From a virus: DNA of 39,609 bases. The DNA lies in IMG/VR virus record IMGVR_UViG_3300043772_001630, positions 1 through 39,609 of that record; one strand, given 5' to 3'. The notes under the pieces are model-generated. The model saw nothing but the letters and a program-made list of their open reading frames with translations, was not told where the DNA came from and searched no databases. Below are positions 6,253 through 12,743 of the stretch, one piece after another (the stretch's first letter is position 1; each line of letters begins with the position of its first letter). Position numbers and translations under genes: made by a program.

Positions 6253-6968
6253 GTATAGTACTTCCAACTAAGAAAGTAAAAGCTGAAAGACAAAATCCTA
6301 AAAGGATTGTGATTTATTCTAAACCTAAGACTGGTAAAACAACAGCTTATGCAGGTTTAGAAGACAATTTAATTCTTGACTTGGAAAATGGTGCTGATTA
6401 TGTTGAAGCTCTTAAAGTAAAAATTGGTAGTTTACAAGAACTATTGGATACTGGTAAAGCAATTAAAGCTGCAGGTAATCCATATAAGTTTATTACTATT
6501 GATACTGTAACTGCATTAGAGGATATGATTATGCCACTTGCAATTAAACTTTACAGAGGTACATCAATGGGTAAAAACTATGATGGAGATAATGTAACTA
6601 CACTACCAAATGGTGCCGGATATTTATATATCCGTCAAGCATTCTTTCAAGTTTTAGATTTTATTGATACCTTAGCACCCACAATTATCCTATCTGGTCA
6701 TATTAAAGACAAGGTAGTTGATGATAAGGGAGAGATGGTCATGTCTGCAAATATAGACTTGACAGGTAAGATTAAATCTTTAATTTGTGCAAATGCAGAT
6801 GCTATTGGATATATGTACCGTAAGGGTAACAAGACCATTTTGTCTTTTAAGACTAATGAAGAAGTTACTTGTGGTGCAAGACCAGAGCATTTACGTAATG
6901 AAGAAATAGTAATTTCTGAGATGATTGATGGTGTTTTAAAGACATCATGGGAAAAAGTTTTTGTTTAA
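6249..6968 (+). CDS. Sak4-like RecA-fold ATPase (AAA_24 type)
   Basis: A 239-aa P-loop ATPase. Walker A is SKPKTGKT (24-31), followed by the typical strand LILDLENGADYVEAL (41-55) and Walker B FITIDT (81-86). The C-terminal half carries TIILSGHIKDKVV, a sensor-like segment. The size, the very short N-terminus before the P-loop, and the 'N-P-K-R-I-V-I-Y-S-K-P-K-T-G-K-T' pattern fit the phage Sak4 / AAA_24 group. These are RecA-fold ATPases that promote single-strand annealing together with a phage SSB. The gene is coupled to the previous one by an ATGA overlap and followed 23 bases later by the SSB-like gene, the arrangement expected for Sak4. The alternative is a generic phage nucleotide-binding protein with another role. 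Confidence 0.82.
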   Translation: MSIVLPTKKVKAERQNPKRIVIYSKPKTGKTTAYAGLEDNLILDLENGADYVEALKVKIGSLQELLDTGKAIKAAGNPYKFITIDTVTALEDMIMPLAIKLYRGTSMGKNYDGDNVTTLPNGAGYLYIRQAFFQVLDFIDTLAPTIILSGHIKDKVVDDKGEMVMSANIDLTGKIKSLICANADAIGYMYRKGNKTILSFKTNEEVTCGARPEHLRNEEIVISEMIDGVLKTSWEKVFV

Positions 6969-6991
6969 TAATTAAAAAAAAGTAAAGTAAA

Positions 6992-7675
6992 ATGGCTTTA
7001 AGTACAGAAGATCTTGGTACCGGTGGATCCGGCCTACCAAAAACAATTAGTCCAGGTAACAAAGTATTAAAAATCAACAACGTAGAACTGGAGGAGTTTA
7101 AATTTATTCCAGGTGCATATCATTTAGTATTGCACGTGGAAACTGAACCTATTCCAGGTTTTGAAGGTTTTGCTCTTGATAAAGATAATCCTGAGAAAGG
7201 ACACTTTAAAGGTCAGATTGGTAAAATTAAAGCTTCTCAGTATGCATTTGCAGATGGTGAAACTAAATCTGGTATTAAAATTCAAAGAGATAGATCTATT
7301 TTGATATTCTTACAGAATCTTTGTAAGACTATGGGTGTTAATGATTGGATGCAAGCTCAACATAACAAACATGATACTATTGAAGACTTTGTAGAATCAT
7401 TTAATGCATCTGCTCCTATTAGAGATATTTATTTGGAATTCTGTATTGCAGGTAAAGAATATGTGGGTAAAACTGGTTATACTAATTATGACATGTGGTT
7501 GCCAAAAGCAGAAAAAGGTAAGTATGCATTTGGTGAAGTAGAAGAAGGTAAAGTAATTAGATATGATGAAAAACTTCATTTGAAGAAACTTGAGAATACT
7601 GAGATTTCTAAATTTGGTGATGATGAGGATGTTTTTAAATCAAATAAACCTTCTACTGATTTCTCTCTAGACTAA
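6992..7675 (+). CDS. Putative single-stranded DNA-binding protein
   Basis: A 227-aa protein directly downstream of the Sak4-like gene and last in its transcription unit. The N-terminal 120 residues alternate beta strands (KVLKINNVELEEFKF, AYHLVLHVETEPI, RSILIFLQNL), as expected for an OB-type fold. After a segment with Gly and aromatic residues (KEYVGKTGYTNYDMWLPKAEK, here in part), the chain ends in an acidic tail, GDDEDVFKSNKPSTDFSLD. That is similar in kind, not in sequence, to the acidic tails of bacterial and phage SSBs that recruit partner proteins. The ATG at 6992 follows an A-rich leader. Proteins of this size and position in crAss-like phages are usually annotated as SSB. The fold is inferred from pattern and context, not from a clear signature. 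Confidence 0.6.
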   Translation: MALSTEDLGTGGSGLPKTISPGNKVLKINNVELEEFKFIPGAYHLVLHVETEPIPGFEGFALDKDNPEKGHFKGQIGKIKASQYAFADGETKSGIKIQRDRSILIFLQNLCKTMGVNDWMQAQHNKHDTIEDFVESFNASAPIRDIYLEFCIAGKEYVGKTGYTNYDMWLPKAEKGKYAFGEVEEGKVIRYDEKLHLKKLENTEISKFGDDEDVFKSNKPSTDFSLD

Positions 7676-7684
7676 AAAATAGTT

Positions 7685-7720
7685 AGGGGGAATCAACAGG
7701 GGTTCCCCCTTATTTTAAAT
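7685..7720 (+). terminator. Hairpin terminator after the SSB-like gene
   Basis: A perfect 8-bp stem, AGGGGGAA (7685-7692) with TTCCCCCT (7703-7710), and a 10-base loop (tcaacagggg), followed by a T-rich run TATTTTAAATTTT. It sits nine bases after the SSB-like stop codon and 19 bases before the next start. It looks like a Rho-independent terminator closing the first replication unit. Confidence 0.8.
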
Positions 7721-7728
7721 TTTAGAAT
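7711..7728 (+). promoter_or_regulatory. A/T-rich leader after terminator, possible promoter element
   Basis: The 18 bases between the hairpin and the primase ATG read TATTTTAAATTTTAGAAT. They contain the TTAAnTT pattern that also follows the hairpins at 12706, 16138 and 19373. No Shine-Dalgarno sequence is present. The element could serve as U-tract, as leader for translation in a Bacteroidota host, or as part of a phage promoter; the sequence alone does not decide. Confidence 0.3.
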
Positions 7729-8709
7729 ATGATTTCAACTACAACAATAATTTCTGATTTAAATGATGTACCTAGAGAATGGGTATTTGAACACTATCTT
7801 AAACTGACTGAAAGACTATCCGGTCAAAGTCTAAAAATCAAATCTATATTTAGTTCAAGAGACAAAGTTCCTTCTATGTGTATTTATACAGATAGTAAGG
7901 GTCACTACAAGTTTAAAGATTTTTCTTCAGGCTATGGTGGTGATGGACTTAATCTTGTAATGCATTTGTATAATCTAGAAAGTAGAGGTAAAGCTTCTTT
8001 TAGAATAATGGAAGACTATGCTATTTATATTTCTAATAATACTTATGTTCCTATTACATATAAACCACATAACAAATATGTAGTTTCTGATTATGAGATG
8101 AGACACTGGAATACATTAGATCAAGCTTATTGGAAAGGTTTTAAATTATCTTCTACTTTGCTAGAGGGTCATAATGTTTATCCACTGTCTTTTTATACTA
8201 TGATTAAGGAAGATGATGAAGGACGTATACTAGATACTGTACACATCAAAGGTAACTTTATCTATGGTTATTTTCGGGAAGATGGTACACTGTATAAGAT
8301 CTATACTCCAAAAAACAAAGACAACAAGTTTATTAAAGTACATGATTACATACAAGGTTCTGATCAACTTGAGTATAAGTCTAAGTATCTGATAATCACT
8401 TCTTCTCTAAAGGACTTGATGTGTTTTAAAAGATTGGGAATTAGTGGTATTGAATCTATTTCTCCAGACAGTGAGAATAGTGTAATACCAGAAAATTTTA
8501 TGAGACCACTCCTAGATAAGTATCAAAAGATTATTGTATTGTTTGATAATGATGAGCCGGGACTAAAGTCTGCTGATAAGTATAAAAAGAAATATGGTTT
8601 TAATTATGTAAATTTGGATATGTCTAAAGATTTATCAGATTCAGTTAGAGATCATGGTATTGAAGCTGTCAGAGATAAATTATTTCCACTATTAAAACAA
8701 GCATTATGA
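7729..8709 (+). CDS. DnaG-like TOPRIM primase
   Basis: A 326-aa protein predicted to make RNA primers for replication. The N-terminal part (about 36-90) matches the outline of a DnaG CHC2 zinc-binding domain, IKSIFSSRDKVPSMCIYT ... YKFKDFSSGYGGDGLNLV, but the metal-ligand cysteines and histidine are almost all lost. The TOPRIM part follows: IITSSLKDLMCF (222-233), then LFDNDEPG (271-278) with the D-x-D pair D273/D275, and later LDMSKDLSD. The usual TOPRIM glutamate (V-x-E-G-x-x-D) is replaced by serine in TSSLKD. There is no helicase-binding C-terminal domain; at 326 aa the protein is about half of bacterial DnaG. First gene of its transcription unit; coupled to the next gene by ATGA overlap. 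Primase is the best call, although activity with the substituted glutamate is uncertain. Confidence 0.78.
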   Translation: MISTTTIISDLNDVPREWVFEHYLKLTERLSGQSLKIKSIFSSRDKVPSMCIYTDSKGHYKFKDFSSGYGGDGLNLVMHLYNLESRGKASFRIMEDYAIYISNNTYVPITYKPHNKYVVSDYEMRHWNTLDQAYWKGFKLSSTLLEGHNVYPLSFYTMIKEDDEGRILDTVHIKGNFIYGYFREDGTLYKIYTPKNKDNKFIKVHDYIQGSDQLEYKSKYLIITSSLKDLMCFKRLGISGIESISPDSENSVIPENFMRPLLDKYQKIIVLFDNDEPGLKSADKYKKKYGFNYVNLDMSKDLSDSVRDHGIEAVRDKLFPLLKQAL

Positions 8710-9131
8710 GCTGGATGTATCAAGGTAGAGAGTTTACTAACAGTATGATTCCTGAAGGAGCTGTAGGATTTGTGTATGAGATGGAAGCCATTATTGATGG
8801 TAAGTCTGTAAGGTATGTAGGTAAGAAGAATTTTTACTCTACTACAAAGAAGAAGTTTGGTAAAAGAGCTGTTGCTCAGATGACTGATAAAAGAAACAAG
8901 AAATATGAGACTGTTTCTAAGGCTAGTTACCAAAACTACTATAGTAGTAATGCAGTTCTTAAAGAAGCTCACAAAGCTGGTATACCAATTAAAAGGTATA
9001 TAGTTAAGATATGTTTTTCTAAAATGGAACTCACATATTTTGAAACTAAGTATCAGTTTTTAAGAGAGGTTCTTGAAAAAGATGAGTATTTGAATGGTAA
9101 TATACTGGGCCGCTTCTTTAAGGTAAAATAA
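8706..9131 (+). CDS. GIY-YIG nuclease-like protein (SegE-like)
   Basis: A 141-aa protein with the layout of phage GIY-YIG endonucleases related to T4 Seg proteins. GFVYEM (21-26) takes the place of the 'GIY' strand, RYVGKK (36-41) that of 'YIG', and then comes a basic segment. YYSSNAVLKEAHKAG (78-92) corresponds to the 'YYGSS..L' helix, followed by Glu113 in LTYFETKYQF and Asn130 in EYLNGNI, matching the conserved Glu and Asn. The strict GIY and YIG triplets are altered (FVY and YVG), as in many family members. It could be a free-standing homing endonuclease or a domesticated replication/repair nuclease. Its tight ATGA coupling to the primase and lack of a separate promoter favour domestication; that is inference. 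Confidence 0.65.
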   Translation: MSWMYQGREFTNSMIPEGAVGFVYEMEAIIDGKSVRYVGKKNFYSTTKKKFGKRAVAQMTDKRNKKYETVSKASYQNYYSSNAVLKEAHKAGIPIKRYIVKICFSKMELTYFETKYQFLREVLEKDEYLNGNILGRFFKVK

Positions 9132-9138
9132 AATAATT

Positions 9139-9546
9139 ATGACAGAATTAGAATTAACAAGCCTCCTATTTAGGTTGGCTGATTTTGGTATTACAGGTGT
9201 TAAAGTAAAATATGATGGTGGAGGAGACTCAGGAGCCATAGAATGGATAGGTTATACAAAGAAACCTTGTGAAACTCCAGAAGATGTAAGTGATAATGTA
9301 GAAGATTGGGAAGAAGATTCAAAATTGTTAAATATTGATCATGATCTTTTTATGGAGCTTGAAACATTTGCAGAAAACAAACTTCTTGATGATATAGAAG
9401 ATTGGTGGAATAATGAAGGTGGTTGGGGAGAGTTATGTATTTGTGTTCCTTCAGGTAAGTATATTATTAATAATAATATTAGAATTACTGACCATGAGAC
9501 TCATTTTCATGATGGTAGTATTCTAGATAAAGCAGAAGAAGACTAA
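9139..9546 (+). CDS. DUF6878 family protein
   Basis: A 135-aa acidic protein that fits the DUF6878 outline. It has an N-terminal helix, then GITGVKVKYDGGGDSGAIE (residues about 17-35; 'v.v.YdG.GDSG'), an acidic middle, WWNNEGGWGELCI (88-100; 'WYnneGG.G'), and a C-terminal NNNIRITDHETHFHDG with several histidines. To my knowledge the function of DUF6878 is unknown. The GDSG sequence is not enough to claim a serine hydrolase. The stop codon overlaps the next ATG (TAATG), and the next gene is a DUF6915 protein, a pairing I recall from other phages and mobile elements. Confidence 0.75.
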   Translation: MTELELTSLLFRLADFGITGVKVKYDGGGDSGAIEWIGYTKKPCETPEDVSDNVEDWEEDSKLLNIDHDLFMELETFAENKLLDDIEDWWNNEGGWGELCICVPSGKYIINNNIRITDHETHFHDGSILDKAEED

Positions 9547-9893
9547 TGGCACATCCTTGGCAACATGCAAAATCATCAGCTAAGAAGTTTGGTGGTTCTC
9601 CTGTGGATTACCTAGCAATACATAACTGGTTTGATGAAACTAAGGCCTGGGTAGGTCATAGTATGCATAGAATGTTTAGACATCATAGTGAAGGTATATT
9701 TGAATGTGAGCAAAGATTTGGTATGGTAATTACCAACTCTGATGGCAAAGATGTATATGTAAGATATGTTGGTGAGCAGCATGTCAAGGAAGATTGTAAT
9801 AATTACATCCCTACTGCAAAAGAGTGGGTAGATATGATTGAATCTGGTAAACCACATATGTGGGCAATAAAAACATTAAAAATTGAAGACTGA
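9546..9893 (+). CDS. DUF6915 family protein
   Basis: A 115-aa protein that matches the DUF6915 pattern strongly from the first residue. MAHPWQHAKSSAKKFGG is followed by PVDYLAIHNWFDETKAW, HRMFRHHSEGIFECEQ, FGMVITNSDGKDVYVRYVGEQH and a Trp-rich C-terminus. Many His, Trp and Glu residues are conserved in the group (IHxWFD, RHHxEGI, GEQHVxED), suggesting a metal or nucleic-acid site, but no activity is known to me. The ATG overlaps the previous stop and its TGA overlaps the next ATG, so three genes are translated as a chain. Family call confident; function unknown. Confidence 0.82.
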   Translation: MAHPWQHAKSSAKKFGGSPVDYLAIHNWFDETKAWVGHSMHRMFRHHSEGIFECEQRFGMVITNSDGKDVYVRYVGEQHVKEDCNNYIPTAKEWVDMIESGKPHMWAIKTLKIED

Positions 9894-10312
9894 TGGCAAA
9901 GATGATTTTTAGTAAAGAAGAAACAAGGAACTTACTTATGATGTTACAATCTGAAGATGCAGATAATCATCTTATAGCATTTGAATCCTTGAAGAATGTT
10001 GATTATAATAAGTATATAGGAGAACTATTAGTTCTCTATAAGTTTAGTGGGCATAGTATGAGTAATTGGTTAGCAAACTGTAATAAAATAGCAATGAGAC
10101 TCCAAAATACATTTGTAAGTGAAGTACCACTTAGTAGTCCTAAGACTTTAAGTCTGATTACAAAACACAAAGGTTCTAAAGCTTCGGTTGAGCTATTTAT
10201 GGAATTCTTTATTAGGGATATGTCAAGGATGTTAGAGTCTATTGGCTATCCTACTGACAAATTTGAAATTGATATTAAATTTAAAGATGATGGACAAACA
10301 ACAGAGTCTTAG
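9893..10312 (+). CDS. Hypothetical protein with S-x-D-x-D-N module, 139 aa
   Basis: A 139-aa protein without a recognised family. Residues 14-50 (LLMMLQSEDADNHLIAFES and onward to LLVLYKF) carry the same short module as the proteins at 1299-1706 and 12744-14135. The similarity to the latter runs over about 36 residues: S-x-D-x-D-N-H-x-x-A-x-E-x-x-x-N-x-x-Y. The remainder is helical and moderately basic, ending in an acidic or polar tail (IKFKDDGQTTES). It is coupled at its start (TGATG) to the DUF6915 gene. Its last 26 bases overlap the start of the VWA-metallopeptidase gene. The module may be a small helical-repeat unit for protein contacts; that is inference. Confidence 0.65.
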   Translation: MAKMIFSKEETRNLLMMLQSEDADNHLIAFESLKNVDYNKYIGELLVLYKFSGHSMSNWLANCNKIAMRLQNTFVSEVPLSSPKTLSLITKHKGSKASVELFMEFFIRDMSRMLESIGYPTDKFEIDIKFKDDGQTTES

Positions 10313-11468
10313 TAAAATTGCAAAAGAGTTGATGCTGAAAGAGCCCTTTTATGGGTTCTTTCTTATTGCTCTAAATAAAGTCTGGGGTCAAAAGGTTCCT
10401 ACAGCAGGTGTAAGTAAGAATAATATTAATTATCAGCTTGCTATTAATCCTGAGTTTTGGGAATCTCTTAGTGATGACCACAAGCTTGGTTTACTTAAAC
10501 ATGAATTGCTACATATTGCATTTGGACATCTCACTACTTTCTTTAAGTTTAGTGATAGAAAACTTGCAAATGTTGCAATGGATATGGAGATCAATCAGTA
10601 TATATCTAAAGAATGGCTACCTGAAGGTGGTATTGATATAGATAATTATGCTGACTTAAATCTTGATAGAAAAGCTGGTTGTAGATATTACTATGACAAG
10701 CTAAAACAACTACAAGATGAGAAAAATCAAAAAGGTAGTTGTGGTAATGCTCCTATGGATCAGTTACTAGATGCTATGGCAAATGGTGAGTTAGATGAAC
10801 ATGCTACCTGGGAAGAGTTTGAAGATATGACTGAGGCAGAACAGAAGTTAATTGATAAACAATTACAAAAAGTTCTTGGTGATGCTAAGGAACAAACTGA
10901 AAAGAAACGTGGTACTATTCCTGGAGAAATTGAAGGAGTAATTATCATTGAAGAAGTTGTAAAACCTAAGTTTAATTGGAGAGGTTACATTAGAAGATTT
11001 ACTGGTGTAAGTACTAAGGTATTTACTAAGAAAATCAGGAGAAAAGAGAACCGTAGATTTGATGCTAATCCTGGTCTAAAAGTAAAAATGAGACAGCACA
11101 TGTTGCTAGCTATTGATACTTCAGGATCTGTAAGTGATTCTGAGTTACAAGAATTTATGAGTGAAATCTACCATATTTACAAATGTGGTGTTGATATTAC
11201 TGTAGTACAGTGTGATACTGTTATTAGATCTATTGAACCTTACAAAGGTAAATTTGAGATGGGTGTACAAGGTAGAGGTGGGACTGAGTTTGATCCCGTC
11301 CTGGAATATTTTAATGCCAACCTGAAGAAATATACAAGCCTGGTGTATTTTACTGATGGTGAATGTGGTTACTCTGTAAAACCTAGAGGTAATACTCTAT
11401 GGGTTTTGTCAGAACAGTCTTATATGAATACACAATTACCGGGTAAAGTTATTAAATTAGAATTATAA
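10287..11468 (+). CDS. VWA-domain metallopeptidase-like protein (DUF2201 type)
   Basis: A 393-aa protein. I choose the ATG at 10287 (or 10290 in the same ATGATG); a start at 10242 would lie deep in the preceding gene. The N-terminal half holds HELLHIAFGH (72-81), an HExxHxxxGH zincin-type site, as in the putative metallopeptidase domain of DUF2201 proteins. The C-terminal half is a von Willebrand A domain with MIDAS residues DTSGS (277-281), RGGTEFD (330-336) and FTDGECG (355-361). The middle is charged and helical. The following gene encodes a MoxR AAA ATPase. In known MoxR-VWA systems such pairs work as a metal-dependent adaptor with an unfolding or assembly ATPase. The combination is expected to act in protein maturation, disassembly or chaperoning; the phage target is unknown. 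Confidence 0.88.
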   Translation: MMDKQQSLSKIAKELMLKEPFYGFFLIALNKVWGQKVPTAGVSKNNINYQLAINPEFWESLSDDHKLGLLKHELLHIAFGHLTTFFKFSDRKLANVAMDMEINQYISKEWLPEGGIDIDNYADLNLDRKAGCRYYYDKLKQLQDEKNQKGSCGNAPMDQLLDAMANGELDEHATWEEFEDMTEAEQKLIDKQLQKVLGDAKEQTEKKRGTIPGEIEGVIIIEEVVKPKFNWRGYIRRFTGVSTKVFTKKIRRKENRRFDANPGLKVKMRQHMLLAIDTSGSVSDSELQEFMSEIYHIYKCGVDITVVQCDTVIRSIEPYKGKFEMGVQGRGGTEFDPVLEYFNANLKKYTSLVYFTDGECGYSVKPRGNTLWVLSEQSYMNTQLPGKVIKLEL

Positions 11469-11479
11469 AAATTAGTGTT

Positions 11480-12649
11480 ATGAATCAAGTACAATTAAAC
11501 GTAAACGAGTTAAAAGATTTTATTAAACATATGGTTAGTAATAACCAACATATCCAAGCTGAAGGTAAAGTACCTGTAGCTGTAAACATTGAGGGTGATG
11601 CTGGTTTGGGTAAAACTTCTGCAATCATGCAGTTGGGTAAAGAATTAAAAATGGATGTAGTTAAGCTTAATTTATCTCAGTTAGAAGAATTAGGTGACTT
11701 AGTAGGTTTTCCTGTAAAAGAATTTGAAATACAAAATGCTGAAGGTAAGAAGACCTGGATTAATGAATCTCAGATAAATGCAGCTAGTGCAAAAGGGTAC
11801 AAAGTTGTTGGAAAGAGAATGTCTCATGCTGCTCCTGAGTGGATTCAAGGTAAAGGTGAGGGTGGTTTCCTAATCTTGGATGACTATACTCGTGCTGATG
11901 CAAGATTTATGCAAGCAACTATGGAGATTCTAGATAGACAAGAATATGTATCTTGGAAACTACCAAAGAACTGGCATGTTATCTTGACTACTAATCCAGA
12001 CAATGGTGACTATAATGTAACTAGTCTAGATGTTGCTCAGAAGACTAGATTTATCTCTGTTGAGTTAAAGTATGATTCTGATGTATGGGCTAAGTGGGCA
12101 GAGAAAGCAAACATAGATGGTAGATGTATTAACTTCATGTTGATGCACCCAGAATTGGTAACTCAAAGAGTTAATCCAAGAGCTATTACTACTTTCTTTA
12201 ATGCTATTAGTTCTGTACCTAAGTTTGAAGATAGTTTACCACTAATCCAAATGATTGGTGAGGGTTCTGTAGGTGTAGACTTTAGTTCAATGTTTACTAT
12301 GTTTATTAATAACAAGTTAGATAGAATTATCAGTCCAGTTGACATCCTAACTAAAGATGAGCAGTATGTTATGAACTCTCTTACTAATGCAGTAGGGAAG
12401 GATGATGACTTCCGTGCTGATATCTCTAGTGTTATTGCAACTAGGGTAATTAACTATTCTCTTGCTTTGGCTGACAAAGGTTCAATAGGTAAACCAATCA
12501 TTGACAGGATAGCTAAACTTACTACTGACTGTGATGCATTTACTGATGACCTTAGATATTATATGGTTAAAGAGATTGTCAACGGTAACAAAGTTAAGTT
12601 CTCACAACTGATGATGAATCAGGACGTGGTGAAGATGGCTGTAAAATAA
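11480..12649 (+). CDS. MoxR-family AAA+ ATPase
   Basis: A 389-aa AAA+ protein. Walker A is GDAGLGKT (39-46), Walker B LILDDYTRAD (131-140), sensor 1 LTTNPDNGDY (169-178), and the arginine-finger region is QKTRF (187-191). The segment FLILDDYTRADARFMQATME, together with LDRQEYVSWKLPKNW, is characteristic of the MoxR branch, where the ATPase binds substrates after loading by a VWA partner. It starts 11 bases after the VWA gene and is last in the unit before a hairpin terminator. An N-terminal helix (NELKDFIKHMVSNNQ) precedes the P-loop, and a helical C-terminal domain follows from about residue 230. It probably forms a hexamer with the VWA protein; its substrate in the phage cycle is not shown by the sequence. 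Confidence 0.88.
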   Translation: MNQVQLNVNELKDFIKHMVSNNQHIQAEGKVPVAVNIEGDAGLGKTSAIMQLGKELKMDVVKLNLSQLEELGDLVGFPVKEFEIQNAEGKKTWINESQINAASAKGYKVVGKRMSHAAPEWIQGKGEGGFLILDDYTRADARFMQATMEILDRQEYVSWKLPKNWHVILTTNPDNGDYNVTSLDVAQKTRFISVELKYDSDVWAKWAEKANIDGRCINFMLMHPELVTQRVNPRAITTFFNAISSVPKFEDSLPLIQMIGEGSVGVDFSSMFTMFINNKLDRIISPVDILTKDEQYVMNSLTNAVGKDDDFRADISSVIATRVINYSLALADKGSIGKPIIDRIAKLTTDCDAFTDDLRYYMVKEIVNGNKVKFSQLMMNQDVVKMAVK

Positions 12650-12705
12650 GTCAACGTAGAAGGTTTCCCCTTTAATAAACCACTAGTCTAATTAAAAACA
12701 ATGAT

Positions 12706-12730
12706 AAGGGGAGGTAAAACTCCCCTTTAT
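12706..12730 (+). terminator. Hairpin terminator after the MoxR gene
   Basis: A perfect 8-bp stem, AAGGGGAG (12706-12713) with CTCCCCTT (12720-12727), and loop GTAAAA, followed by TTATTAAACTT. It ends the unit that starts with the primase. An upstream copy of the right arm, TCCCCTT (12666-12672), could compete for the left arm, which would give an alternative fold. Confidence 0.75.
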
Positions 12731-12743
12731 TAAACTTAAAAAA
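12728..12743 (+). promoter_or_regulatory. A/T-rich leader after terminator
   Basis: TATTAAACTTAAAAAA runs from the hairpin to the ATG at 12744. It carries the TTAAnTT pattern seen at the other unit boundaries and an A-run just before the start codon in place of a Shine-Dalgarno sequence. It may be a translation enhancer for a Bacteroidota host, part of a promoter, or both. Confidence 0.3.

Noticed and set aside
9185-9240. GDSG in the DUF6878 protein as a serine protease active site
   Set aside because: The motif alone is short; no His/Asp triad context or protease fold is visible, and it is a feature of the DUF6878 family itself.
10242-10286. Upstream ATG for the VWA-metallopeptidase
   Set aside because: The additional 15 residues are encoded within the previous gene and look like random out-of-frame sequence; ATG at 10287 is better placed.
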